From assembly GCF_003027925.1 (NCBI RefSeq), contig NZ_PYPS01000007.1, positions 62,001 to 126,000 of the forward strand: a stretch of DNA of 64,000 nt. Reading direction: 5' to 3'. Of the stretch, positions 7,082 through 15,436 are shown piece by piece. Below the pieces are notes generated by a model, which searched no databases, was not told the DNA's origin, and saw nothing but the letters and a program-made list of their open reading frames with translations. This DNA is from Micromonospora sp. RP3T. GTDB taxonomy: Bacteria; Actinomycetota; Actinomycetes; Mycobacteriales; Micromonosporaceae. How positions within the stretch are numbered: the stretch's first letter is position 1; the number at the start of each line of letters is the position of its first letter. The position numbers were made by a program, and so were the translations under genes.

Positions 7082-7942
7082 TCAGCCGCCCCGGCCGATG
7101 ATCGTGTCGGCGGTCTGCTGGACCTGGTCGATGGGGATGGCGAAGCCGATGCCGATCGAGCCGTTCCCGTCGATGGTGGCGATGGCGGTGTTCACGCCGA
7201 CCACCTCCCCGCGCGCGTTGACCAGCGGCCCGCCGGAGTTGCCCGGGTTGATGGAGGCGTCCGTCTGCACCGCGGTGTGCCGGCCGTTGCCGATCCGGAC
7301 CTGCCGGTTGAGCGCGCTGACGATACCGGCGGTGACCGTGCCGGCGAGCCCGAGCGGCGAACCGACCGCGAGCACCGGCTCGCCCACCCGGGTCCCGTTC
7401 GGCTTCGCCAGCGGCAGCGGCGGCAACCCGGCCGACGCGGGCACCTTGAGCACGGCCAGGTCGCTGTCCGGCGCCCGGCCCACCACCTCGGCGGCGATCC
7501 GACGCCCGTCCGAGGTCTCCACCGTCACCGGGCCGGCGCCGCCCCGGGCCAGGATGTGGTCGTTGGTGACGATGTGCTGCTCGTTGTCGATGGCGAAGCC
7601 GGAGCCGGACGCTCCCGCGCCGGACTTCCCGCCGACCATCACCGACACCACCCCGGGCACCGTCCTGCCGGCGGCGGTGACCAGCTCGGCCGGCACCGGC
7701 GCGGCGGAGGCCGCGGACGGGCCGGGCGCGCCCCGGTCGGCCGCCCAGGTGCCGGCCGCCGCGCCGGAGACGGTGGAGAGCGCCACCACCGCCGCCGCGC
7801 TCAGCAGCCGGCCCGACCAGCCCCGTCGCCCCGCCGGCCGGGCGGATCCGGGTACGCCGTCGGGACCGCGTCCGTCCGGGTCCAGCTCCGGGGAGACGAA
7901 CCACGGGCCGCGCGGCTCGCCGAGTCCGGTCTGCACTGCCAT
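7082..7942 (-). CDS. Membrane-anchored trypsin-like serine protease without PDZ domain
   Basis: The 286 residues comprise a cytosolic Gly/Pro-rich N-terminus, one transmembrane helix (about 44-64) and an extracytoplasmic S1C protease domain (about 90-286). The triad is visible as His in TNDH, Asp in DSDLAV and Ser in GNSGGPL. HtrA/DegP relatives usually add one or two PDZ domains; here the chain stops right after the protease. GAGGAG precedes ATG 7942. The gene is 46 nt behind the VWA gene and probably ends the moxR operon. It could process envelope proteins handled by that chaperone system. Confidence 0.88.
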   Translation of the reverse strand: MAVQTGLGEPRGPWFVSPELDPDGRGPDGVPGSARPAGRRGWSGRLLSAAAVVALSTVSGAAAGTWAADRGAPGPSAASAAPVPAELVTAAGRTVPGVVSVMVGGKSGAGASGSGFAIDNEQHIVTNDHILARGGAGPVTVETSDGRRIAAEVVGRAPDSDLAVLKVPASAGLPPLPLAKPNGTRVGEPVLAVGSPLGLAGTVTAGIVSALNRQVRIGNGRHTAVQTDASINPGNSGGPLVNARGEVVGVNTAIATIDGNGSIGIGFAIPIDQVQQTADTIIGRGG

Positions 7943-7988
7943 GCCTGGCTCCTCACGTGTCGTGCGTCGTCCGGTCCGGATGTGCGGG

Positions 7989-8948
7989 TCAGGGCAGCCG
8001 GGAGAACCACCGCAGCGAGCCGGCGGCGGCGCCCATGGCCAGGACCAGCCCGAACCCGATGAAGCGGGCCGAGATGTCCTGCCGTTGGGTGCGGTAGCCG
8101 ACCGAGGTGCCGATGTCCTCGTAGACGTCCTTCAGCTCGCGGCTGGTCGACGCCTCGTGGAAGCCGCCGCCGGTCGCCTCGGCGACCGCCTTGAGCGTCT
8201 GCCCGTCCACCGGCACCTGGATCGCCCGGCCGCCCCGGTCCACCGACCCGCCGGGCGTGCCGAACGAGATGGTGTGCACCGGCACCTTGGCGGCCACCGC
8301 CTGGTCCGCGGCCTCCATCGGGTCCATCCCGGAGGTGTTCGCGCCGTCGGAGAGGATGATGATCCGGGCCGGTGGCGGGTTCTTGGCGGCGCTGGCGTCC
8401 AGGCTCTTCACCGCGCCGAGCGAGGTGCTGATCGCCTCGCCGATGGCGGTGCCCTGCACGCCGGTGATCCCCTCGGCGAGCCGCTGGATGCCCTCGTGCA
8501 GCGCCTCCCGGTCGGTGCTCGGCGGCACCAGCACCGCCGCGCTGCCGGCGAACGCGACCAGGCCGACGTTGAACTCGTCCGGCAGCCCGTCGACGAACTT
8601 CCGGCCGGCCTCCTTGGCCGCGGTGAGCCGGTCCGGGTCCACGTCACCGGCGAGCATCGAGGTGGAGACGTCCACCGCGACCATCACGGTGGCCCGTTCC
8701 CGGGGCACCCGCACCTCCGCCTCGGGCCGGGCGAACCCGACCACCAGCAACGCCAGCATGGCGAGGAAGAGCCCCGCCGGCACGTGCCGGCGCCAGGCCG
8801 GCCGGCGCGGCGCGACCCGGTCCAGCAGGCGCAGGTTGGTGAAGCGGACCGCGTAGCGGCTCTGCCGGCGCTGGCGCACCAGGTAGCCGGCGACCAGCGC
8901 GGCGACCAGGAGCAGCAGCCAGAGTCGCGCGGGTGACTGCCAGCTCAT
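7989..8948 (-). CDS. VWA-domain membrane protein (BatA-like)
   Basis: A 319-residue protein with an N-terminal helix (about 7-25), a second helix (about 53-72), a von Willebrand A domain (about 85-285) with an intact metal site (DVSTSM ... GTAIGEA ... LSDGANT), and a final helix (about 297-315). The architecture is that of BatA-type proteins, which work with MoxR ATPases and DUF58 proteins in envelope stress or metal-centre assembly. Its ATG overlaps the stop of the DUF58 gene by ATGA, so translation is coupled. Confidence 0.88.
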   Translation of the reverse strand: MSWQSPARLWLLLLVAALVAGYLVRQRRQSRYAVRFTNLRLLDRVAPRRPAWRRHVPAGLFLAMLALLVVGFARPEAEVRVPRERATVMVAVDVSTSMLAGDVDPDRLTAAKEAGRKFVDGLPDEFNVGLVAFAGSAAVLVPPSTDREALHEGIQRLAEGITGVQGTAIGEAISTSLGAVKSLDASAAKNPPPARIIILSDGANTSGMDPMEAADQAVAAKVPVHTISFGTPGGSVDRGGRAIQVPVDGQTLKAVAEATGGGFHEASTSRELKDVYEDIGTSVGYRTQRQDISARFIGFGLVLAMGAAAGSLRWFSRLP

Positions 8949-9973
8949 GCCGCACCGCCCCGGGCGGCGGCCGGCGCGGTGGCCAGCCGACGCTGCTCGT
9001 GCACGTGCCGGACCACGTCCGCGCACCAGTCCCGGTCGGTGCGCAGCGTCAGGTGGGTGGCGCCGGCCCGGCGCAGGGCCCGGCGCACCTGGTCGCGTTG
9101 GGCGGCGGCGGCGTGCGCGTACCGCTCGCGCAGCGCCGGGTCGCCGGTCCACACCTCGCGGTGCCGCCCGTTCTCCGGGTCGATCAGGGTGATCAGCCCG
9201 ACGTCGGGCAGCTCCAGCTCGCGCGGGTCGGTCACCTCCACGGCGAGCACCTGGTGCCGGACCGCCAGCCGGCGCAGCGCGGTCGCCCACGGCGGGGGCG
9301 AATCCGGGTCGTCCGGCAGGTCGTCGAGGAAGTCGGAGATCACCACCACCAACCCGCGCGAGGTGGCGACGCGCTGCACCCCAGCCAGACCGTCGGCCAG
9401 GCCCGGCGTCGCGGCGTCGGGGTCGCCGTCGGCCCGTCCGGCCGCGCGCGCGTCCGGCCGCTCACCGGTACGCGGGGCGTCGAGCAACGCGCGGAGCAGC
9501 CCGAGCAGATGGGTCCGACCGCTGCGGGCCGGGAACCGGCGCAACCCGTCCGGGGCGAGCACCTGGGCGCCGAGCCGGTTGCCGACGCCGGCGGTGAGGA
9601 AGCCGACGCAGGCCACCGCCGCCACCGCCAGTTCGCGTTTGTCCAGTGTGGACGTCCCGTACTCCATGCTGGGGCTGGCGTCGACCAGCACCCAGGTGGT
9701 CAACTCCCGGTCGGCGTCGACCTCCCGCACGTGCGGGACGGTGGTGCGGGCGGTGACCGCCCAGTCCATCCGGCGTACCTCGTCCTCGCCGGGGCGGTAC
9801 TCGCGACTGCCGGCCGCCTCGCTGCCGGGACCGGGCAGCAGGCCCCGGTACCGGCCGTGCAGCAGGCCGTCGAGCCGCCGCGTCACGGTCAGCTCCAAGC
9901 GGCGCAGCCGCTGGTCGGGGGCGAGGTCGACGAGGCCGGGACCGGCCGGCGCGGGAGCGGTGCGGCGGGTCAC
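8945..9973 (-). CDS. DUF58 domain protein of the MoxR operon
   Basis: 342 residues. The DUF58 core is visible at REYRPGEDEVRRMDWAVTAR and the adjoining VWA-like fold at VLVDASPSM. About 30 residues rich in Ala, Gly and Asp interrupt the middle (RTGERPDARAAGRADGDPDA), a likely disordered insertion. DUF58 proteins are the constant partner of MoxR AAA+ ATPases. Start and stop both overlap neighbours by 4 nt (9970-9973 and 8945-8948), so moxR, this gene and the VWA gene are translated as a coupled unit. Confidence 0.88.
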   Translation of the reverse strand: MTRRTAPAPAGPGLVDLAPDQRLRRLELTVTRRLDGLLHGRYRGLLPGPGSEAAGSREYRPGEDEVRRMDWAVTARTTVPHVREVDADRELTTWVLVDASPSMEYGTSTLDKRELAVAAVACVGFLTAGVGNRLGAQVLAPDGLRRFPARSGRTHLLGLLRALLDAPRTGERPDARAAGRADGDPDAATPGLADGLAGVQRVATSRGLVVVISDFLDDLPDDPDSPPPWATALRRLAVRHQVLAVEVTDPRELELPDVGLITLIDPENGRHREVWTGDPALRERYAHAAAAQRDQVRRALRRAGATHLTLRTDRDWCADVVRHVHEQRRLATAPAAARGGAA

Positions 9974-11019
9974 GCCGCCGCCAGGTCCGCCGCCGCCGGC
10001 GCGGGACCGGTCACCAGCCGGGGCGGAGGCACCGCCTCGACCAGGCGACGCACCAACTCCTCGCCGGTGACCCCGTCGGCCACCGCGTCGAAGGAGAGCA
10101 CCAGCCGGTGCGCCAGCACGTCCACCGCCAGGTCCCGGACGTCCTCGGGGAGCACGTAGTCCCGGCCGTGGATCAGCGCGTGCGCGCGGGCGGCGGCGAC
10201 CAGGCCGAGCGTGGCCCGAGGGCTGGCCCCATACGCCAGCAGCGGCGCGACGTCGGGCAGGCCGAAGCGGCAGGGGTCCCGGGTGGCGAGGATGAGCCGG
10301 ACCACGTACTCGGCGAGCGCGTGGTGGACGAAGACGTCGGCGGCGCGGCGTTGCAGCTCGCGCAGCCGGACCGGGTCCAGCACCGGACGCGCGGTGGGTC
10401 GCTCGGTGCTCATCCGGTAGAGGATGGCCAGCTCGTCGGCGTCACTCGGGTAGTCGACCACGACCTTCATGAGGAACCGGTCGCGCTGCGCCTCGGGCAG
10501 TTGGTAGACGCCCTCCGACTCGATCGGGTTCTGGGTGGCCAGCACCAGGAACGGGTCGGGCACCGGCCAGCTCCGTCCGGCGATGGAGACCTGCCGCTCG
10601 GCCATCGCCTCCAGCAACGCGGACTGCACCTTGGCCGGAGCGCGGTTGATCTCGTCGGCGAGCACCAGGTTCGCCATGATCGGTCCCAGCTCCACGTCGA
10701 ACGCCTCGGTGGAGGCCCGGTAGATCCGGGTGCCGACGATGTCCGACGGGACCAGGTCGGGCGTGAACTGGATCCGGGAGAACGTGCCGCCGACCACTGT
10801 GGCGAGTGTCTGCGCGGCCAGCGTCTTGGCCACCCCCGGCACGCCCTCCAGCAGGCAGTGCCCGTCGGCGACGAGCGCGGTGAGCAGGCGGTCGACGAGC
10901 CGATCCTGCCCGACGATCACGCGTTTGACCTCGAAGAGGGTCTGGTCCAACTCGACGCCGCTCGCGTCCGCGTCGACCGGGCTGGGCACGCTGGCCAGGG
11001 TGTCCGAGATGTCCGTCAC
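9970..11019 (-). CDS. MoxR-family AAA+ ATPase
   Basis: A 349-residue AAA+ protein with Walker A GVPGVAKT, Walker B LVLADEINRAP, sensor 1 in LVLATQNPIE and the C-terminal lid. MoxR ATPases act as chaperones that mature or insert metal-dependent and envelope complexes together with VWA partners. Start is GTG 11019. It heads a four-gene unit: this gene, DUF58, VWA and S1C protease. A 192-nt spacer precedes it, holding the promoter and the terminator of the upstream gene. Confidence 0.92.
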   Translation of the reverse strand: MTDISDTLASVPSPVDADASGVELDQTLFEVKRVIVGQDRLVDRLLTALVADGHCLLEGVPGVAKTLAAQTLATVVGGTFSRIQFTPDLVPSDIVGTRIYRASTEAFDVELGPIMANLVLADEINRAPAKVQSALLEAMAERQVSIAGRSWPVPDPFLVLATQNPIESEGVYQLPEAQRDRFLMKVVVDYPSDADELAILYRMSTERPTARPVLDPVRLRELQRRAADVFVHHALAEYVVRLILATRDPCRFGLPDVAPLLAYGASPRATLGLVAAARAHALIHGRDYVLPEDVRDLAVDVLAHRLVLSFDAVADGVTGEELVRRLVEAVPPPRLVTGPAPAAADLAAA

Positions 11020-11169
11020 GGTGCTTGCTTCCCGGGCCGGACGGCCGACAAACGTCGGATTATCCGGCCCAGGCTGGTCCGGTCCGGGCCGGACCGGGAG
11101 GACCTCCCCGACCGGGCGGGAACGGCGCGAAACGGCGTCCGGAGCCCTGGACCGGGACGGAACATGACA

Positions 11170-11195
11170 CCGGCCCCCGCCGTGGCGGGGGCCGG
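11170..11195 (-). terminator. Hairpin after the secreted-protein gene
   Basis: GGCCCCCGCC and GGCGGGGGCC pair almost completely, with flanking C-G pairs. It follows the minus-strand gene that ends at 11212, which also shields moxR from read-through. Confidence 0.65.
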
Positions 11196-11211
11196 CGTCC
11201 GGCGGGGCGGG

Positions 11212-11733
11212 TCAGCTGGTGACCACGAGGTGGAACGGCCGCGGCGAGACGATGCCGGCGGAGTTGCGGGTCTGCACGAAGACCGCGTTCGGCGTCAGCA
11301 GCCGCGGCGCGACGGACACCTCGCCGGCCGGCGGGACGTTCGCCGAGTCGTTGGTGCCGACGGTCGCCACGTACGCCTTCTGGCTCACGTCGTAGTCGAG
11401 CAGCACCTGGAACTGCCCCGGCGTCACGCCCGGCCCGGGCGGGAACCGGAACGCGGAGACCACGTTGCCGGAGTGCTGGAGCAGCACGCCGGTGGACGAC
11501 ACCACCGCCCAGGCGACCTGCCCGGGAGCCGGCGGGGCCAGCGTGGCCCGCATGGCGGACCGGGCGGCCTGCCGCTCGGCGGGGCTGACCTCCGGCTGCT
11601 GCCCGGCGGACCGGGTGGGCTGGCCGGCCTTCGACTCGGGCTGGGCGGCGACCGCGATCCCGCCACCGGCCACGGTGAGGGCGAGCGCGGCGAGCGCCAC
11701 CACCGTCGCCTTTCGCTTGAAGAATGTAGCCAT
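11212..11733 (-). CDS. Secreted protein of unknown function
   Basis: 173 residues with a typical signal peptide: KRK, then VVALAALALTVAGGG, cleavage near AVAAQ at about residue 29. The mature part has a short polar linker and a beta-rich domain (LAPPAPGQVAWAVVSSTGVL to the end). No cysteine and no recognised family. ATG 11733 has GGGAG at a good distance, whereas an upstream in-frame ATG at 11790 would place the charged start of the signal peptide internally, so I rejected it. A near-consensus promoter lies 130 nt upstream. Confidence 0.7.
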   Translation of the reverse strand: MATFFKRKATVVALAALALTVAGGGIAVAAQPESKAGQPTRSAGQQPEVSPAERQAARSAMRATLAPPAPGQVAWAVVSSTGVLLQHSGNVVSAFRFPPGPGVTPGQFQVLLDYDVSQKAYVATVGTNDSANVPPAGEVSVAPRLLTPNAVFVQTRNSAGIVSPRPFHLVVTS

Positions 11734-11864
11734 GACTGGTCTCCCTCTTTTGACCGTGGTGATGAAACGGCGCGAGCAATTGCGGGACATCGGGTTCCCG
11801 CAGTGGAGAGCACGGCCGCTGAGCTGGTCTTACTACGGAGCATTGGAATGTCTCAACCAGGTGG

Positions 11865-11893
11865 AACCTAACACCGGAAAATGGGTCGGTCAA
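11865..11893 (-). promoter_or_regulatory. Promoter of the secreted-protein gene
   Basis: Minus-strand TTGACC (11888-11893) and TAGGTT (11865-11870) are 17 nt apart, close to the housekeeping sigma consensus. The predicted start near 11858 leaves a 5' leader of about 125 nt. The 287-nt gap 11734-12020 is noticeably less GC-rich than its surroundings; apart from this promoter and the TACGCT box of the next gene I see nothing in it. Confidence 0.65.
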
Positions 11894-12020
11894 TAGCGTT
11901 AATCGCGTGTCCAACGCGCCTCGAAAGCCGTCTCGAAATTGTGAGAAGGCCACGCTCGACCATTCACGAAATTGCTTCGCGGGACACCGGACCGACCCGC
12001 CCCCCGGTACGCTCACCGCC

Positions 12021-13013
12021 GTGATCACCATGGACGCTCCCCCGCGCGACGACACCCGCCGCAGCCGGTGGGCGACGGTGGCGTGCTGGCTGGCGGTCGC
12101 GCCGGTGGCCGCCTGGGCGGTGCTGCGGCTGGCCGGGCTGGAACGGGGCCCGCTGGTGCTGACGACCGCCTTCACGCCGTACGTCGCCGCGGCGGCGCCG
12201 GTGCTCGCGGGGCTGGCACTCGCGCTGCGCCGCCGCGCGCCCGCGGTGGTCGCGGCGCTCGCCACGCTGGCGCTGGTCGGCGCCGTGGCGCCGCGGGCGG
12301 TCGCCGACGACCAGCCGCCCGCCGACGGACCGACGCTGCGGCTGCTCACCGCCAACCTGCGCCTGGGCTCGGCCGACCCGGCCCGGCTGGTGGCCCTGGT
12401 CCGCGCGCACCGGGTGGACGTGCTCACCGTGCAGGAGCTCAGCCCGCAGCTCGCCGCCGACCTGGACCGGCTCGGCCTGGCCACGCTGCTGCCGTACCGG
12501 TCGCTGAGCCCGGAGGTGGGCTCCACCGGCTCCGGCCTGTACGCCCGCTATCCGCTGCACGACCCCGGCTACCGACGTCATCGGCGATACTTCCTCACCC
12601 AGGCGTACGCCACGCTGACGGTGCCGGGCGCGCCGCCGCTGCGGGTGGAGTCGGCGCACCCGGGCGCGCCGTACATCCTGGACGCGGTGCCGCAGTGGTG
12701 GACCGACCAGCGCGCCCAGCCGCCGGCCACCCCGAGCGCCGGGCTCAGTGTGCTGGCCGGCGACTTCAACGCCACGCTTGACCACGCCACCGTGCGCCGC
12801 CTGATCGCGACCGGCTACACCGACGCCGCCGACGCGGTCGGGGCCGGGCTCGCCGGCACCTGGGGCCCGTACGACGGCGACCCGATCCCGCCGGTCACCA
12901 TCGACCACGTGCTTGTCGACCGCCGCATCGCGGTCCGCGCCGTCGACGTCTGGCCGGTGCAGGGCAGCGACCACCGGGCGGTGCTGGCCGAGCTGCGCCT
13001 GCCGGCGGCGTGA
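12021..13013 (+). CDS. Membrane-anchored endonuclease/exonuclease/phosphatase family protein
   Basis: 330 residues. Three hydrophobic helices (about 14-32, 40-62 and 66-84) precede an EEP domain with TANLRLG, VLTVQELS, LAGDFNATLDH and GSDHRAVLAEL. These are the metal and catalytic residues of the DNase I/Mg-dependent phosphatase fold. Actinobacterial members with this topology face outward and may act on nucleic acid or phospholipid; the substrate is not known. GTG 12021 is chosen because TACGCT ends 8 nt before it (leaderless pattern); ATG 12030 is possible. The gene converges on cimA with a 19-nt gap. Confidence 0.8.
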   Translation: MITMDAPPRDDTRRSRWATVACWLAVAPVAAWAVLRLAGLERGPLVLTTAFTPYVAAAAPVLAGLALALRRRAPAVVAALATLALVGAVAPRAVADDQPPADGPTLRLLTANLRLGSADPARLVALVRAHRVDVLTVQELSPQLAADLDRLGLATLLPYRSLSPEVGSTGSGLYARYPLHDPGYRRHRRYFLTQAYATLTVPGAPPLRVESAHPGAPYILDAVPQWWTDQRAQPPATPSAGLSVLAGDFNATLDHATVRRLIATGYTDAADAVGAGLAGTWGPYDGDPIPPVTIDHVLVDRRIAVRAVDVWPVQGSDHRAVLAELRLPAA

Positions 13014-13032
13014 GCGGGGCCGGGCCCCCGCC

Positions 13033-14625
13033 TCAGGCGTTCAGCCGGGCCCCCGCCTTGTCCAGGCCGTAGGTGAGCGCGTCGACGAGCGCGTGCCAGC
13101 TCGCCTCCACCACGTTGGGGTGCACGCCGACGGTGGTCCAGTCCCGGCCCGCGCCGGCGGTCTCCACCAGCACCCGGGTCACCGCGCCGGTGCCGTGGCT
13201 GCCCTCCAGGATGCGCACCTTGTAGTCGGCCAGCTCGAACTCCCGCAGCTCCGGGTAGTGCCGGGCCAGCCCGGACCGCAGCGCCTCGTCGAGCGCGTTG
13301 ACCGGGCCGTTGCCCTCGGCGGTGGCGATCAACCGCTCGCCGCGTACCCGGATCTTGACGGTCGCCTCGGAGACCACCGCGCCGTCCTCGCGGTGCTCGA
13401 CAAGCACCCGGTACGACTCCAGCGCGAACGGCCGGGCCGGCGCGGCGTCCGGCAGCTCGGAGCGGACCAGCAGCTCGAACGAGGCGTCGGCGGCCTCGAA
13501 CGACCAGCCGCCGGCCTCCAGCTCCTTGACCCGGCCGGTGACCCGGGAGAGCGCCTCCGGATGGCCGGCCAGGTCCAGACCCAGCTCGCGGCTCTTGAGC
13601 TCGATGCTGGCCCGGCCGGCCATCTCGGTCACCAGGATCCGCATGTCGTTGCCCACCACGGCGGGGTCCACGTGGTTGTAGAGCAACGGGTCGACCTTGA
13701 TCGCGCTCGCGTGCAGCCCCGCCTTGTGGGCGAAGGCGGCGGCCCCGACGTAGGCCTGGTGGGTGTCGGGGGCGATGTTGGCGATCTCGGCGATGGCGTG
13801 CGAGACCCGCACCATCTGTTCCAGGCAACCCTCCGGTAGGACGGGCATGCCGAGCTTGAGCTGGAGGTTGGCGACGATCGCGAACAGGTCCGCGTTGCCG
13901 GGGCGCTCGCCGTACCCGTTGGCGGTGCCCTGCACGTGCCGGACGCCGGCCTCGACCGCGGCGATCGTGTTCGCCACCGCGCAGGCGGTGTCGTTCTGGG
14001 CGTGCATGCCCAGCCGCTCCGGCGCCACGCCGGTCCGCGCGATGAGGTCCTCGATCGCGGCGGTGACCTGGGAGGGCAGCATGCCGCCGTTGGTGTCGCA
14101 GAGCACGAACCGCTCGGCGCCGGCGGCCATCGCGGTCGCCACCACGGCAGCGGTGTAGCCGGGGTCGTGGCGGAAGCCGTCGAACGTGTGCTCCCCGTCG
14201 ACGAACACCCGCCGCCCCTGCGCCACCAGGTACGCGACGGTGTCCCGGACCATCGCCAGGTTCTCCTCGGCGGTGGTGCGCAGCGCGCGCTCGACGTGCC
14301 GCAGGTCCGCCTTGGCGACCAGCGCCACGGCCGGGGTCCCGGCGTCGAGCAGCCCGCCCACCTGCGGGTCGTCGGAGACCGCCAGGCCGGCCTTGCGGGT
14401 GGCGCCGAACGCGACCAGGACGGCGTGCCGCAGGTCCAGCTCCGTGCGGGCCCGACGGAAGAACTCGGTGTCCTTGGGCACCGCGCCCGGCCAGCCGCCC
14501 TCGATGAAGCCGACCCCGAGGTCGTCGAGCAGGCGGGCCACCGCCAGCTTGTCGACCACCGAGTAGCTGAGCCCTTCACGCTGGGCGCCGTCGCGCAGCG
14601 TCGTGTCGTACACCTGGAAGGTCAT
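13033..14625 (-). CDS. cimA: Citramalate synthase
   Basis: 530 residues of the LeuA-like DRE-TIM superfamily: DTTLRDGAQREG at the N-terminus, metal-binding HAQNDTACAVAN, and a C-terminal regulatory domain (about 390-530) of the LeuA dimer type. The enzyme condenses pyruvate and acetyl-CoA to (R)-citramalate, which is turned into 2-oxobutanoate by LeuCD and LeuB. This feeds isoleucine without threonine. LeuB and LeuC lie in the same window. AGAGGA precedes the ATG. Upstream there is a leader peptide rich in Val/Leu/Ile codons and an intrinsic terminator, so expression is probably attenuated by branched-chain tRNA charging. Distinguishing it from 2-isopropylmalate synthase rests on length and on the N-terminal block. 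Confidence 0.9.
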   Translation of the reverse strand: MTFQVYDTTLRDGAQREGLSYSVVDKLAVARLLDDLGVGFIEGGWPGAVPKDTEFFRRARTELDLRHAVLVAFGATRKAGLAVSDDPQVGGLLDAGTPAVALVAKADLRHVERALRTTAEENLAMVRDTVAYLVAQGRRVFVDGEHTFDGFRHDPGYTAAVVATAMAAGAERFVLCDTNGGMLPSQVTAAIEDLIARTGVAPERLGMHAQNDTACAVANTIAAVEAGVRHVQGTANGYGERPGNADLFAIVANLQLKLGMPVLPEGCLEQMVRVSHAIAEIANIAPDTHQAYVGAAAFAHKAGLHASAIKVDPLLYNHVDPAVVGNDMRILVTEMAGRASIELKSRELGLDLAGHPEALSRVTGRVKELEAGGWSFEAADASFELLVRSELPDAAPARPFALESYRVLVEHREDGAVVSEATVKIRVRGERLIATAEGNGPVNALDEALRSGLARHYPELREFELADYKVRILEGSHGTGAVTRVLVETAGAGRDWTTVGVHPNVVEASWHALVDALTYGLDKAGARLNA

Positions 14626-14658
14626 CGGAGTCCTCTTCTCGTGCCTGGGGAGAGCAAC

Positions 14659-14688
14659 AAAAAGACCCCCCGCGAAATGCGGGAGGTC
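14659..14688 (-). terminator. Attenuator terminator of cimA
   Basis: On the minus strand GACCTCCCGC pairs with GCGGGGGGTC around a short loop and is followed by five T residues. A U-tailed terminator is unusual in this genome, where other terminators lack U runs. It lies between the leader peptide and cimA, 34 nt before the start codon, so it acts on the cimA message itself. A second hairpin (14690-14717, GCGCGCCGGC with GCCGAGCGCGC) stands between leader and terminator, as expected for a pause structure. Confidence 0.85.
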
Positions 14689-14716
14689 GGCGCGCTCGGC
14701 GAGGGAAGCCGGCGCG

Positions 14717-14749
14717 CTAGCTGCTAATGATCAGGACGGAGCTGGTCAC
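14717..14749 (-). CDS. cimA leader peptide MTSSVLIISS
   Basis: A 10-codon reading frame from GTG 14749 encodes M-T-S-S-V-L-I-I-S-S. It has four consecutive branched-chain codons (GTC CTG ATC ATT), ATT being rare in this genome. The stop codon touches the base of the pause hairpin. Ribosome stalling at these codons when Val, Leu or Ile tRNA is uncharged would change folding ahead of the terminator. No good ribosome site is seen; CAGAGT ends 7 nt before the GTG, so translation may be leaderless. The peptide as such is not expected to have a function. Confidence 0.75.
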   Translation of the reverse strand: MTSSVLIISS

Positions 14750-14907
14750 GACCGGTACTCTGCCACCTCCGCCGCGTGCTGGGAGCGGTAATCCACATTC
14801 CGGGATGCGGGCAAGGATTGAAAAGTCGGCCAACGGGTATGAACCGGCTCAGCAACGACACATTCACTCCCCATGACGGCCTACCGGCCGGGACAGGAGT
14901 CACCCCT

Positions 14908-15372
14908 ATGGACAGGCTCGACCCGCACACCACGCACGGCACCACCGAGCCGGTCGCCGACGGTGGCCAGGGCGCCTACGCCGGCGGCGCGCCCGCCGGC
15001 GCGTTCGACCCCTGGCGTTACCGCGACGAGGCCGGCGTGGCCAGCGCCGACCTCACCGGCTACAAGGTCGAGGCGACCGACGGCAGCATCGGCAAGATCG
15101 ACAAGGCGAGCCACGAGGTCGACGACAGCTACCTGGTGGTCGACACCGGCCCGTGGATCTTCGGCAAGAAGGTCATGCTCCCGGCCGGCACGGTGAACCG
15201 CGTCGACCACGACGACCGGAAGGTCTTCGTCGACCGGGACAAGGACCAGATCAAGGCGGCCCCGGAGTACGACGAGAGCAACCACGCCGACCCGGCCTAC
15301 CGGGACAAGCTCGGCGGCTACTACGGCGAGAACTACTCCGCGCTGCCGCCGGACGGCCCGGCCCGGATCTGA
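14908..15372 (+). CDS. PRC-barrel domain protein
   Basis: 154 residues. A flexible Gly/Ala-rich N-terminus leads to a PRC-barrel at about 45-120 (DLTGYKVEATDGSIGKIDKA, then DTGPWIFGKKVMLPAG, then VFVDRDKDQIKAAP). A Tyr/Gly-rich tail follows (GGYYGENYSALPPDG). PRC-barrels occur in photosynthetic reaction centres and RimM; the stand-alone actinobacterial forms are stress or surface associated with no proven role. ATG 14908 is preceded by AGGAG at 9 nt; earlier in-frame starts lack a ribosome site. Confidence 0.75.
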   Translation: MDRLDPHTTHGTTEPVADGGQGAYAGGAPAGAFDPWRYRDEAGVASADLTGYKVEATDGSIGKIDKASHEVDDSYLVVDTGPWIFGKKVMLPAGTVNRVDHDDRKVFVDRDKDQIKAAPEYDESNHADPAYRDKLGGYYGENYSALPPDGPARI

Positions 15373-15436
15373 GACAGCACCGGCCACGGCCGGCGGGGGC
15401 ACACCGATGCCGCCGCCGGCCGTTACCGTGTCAGGG

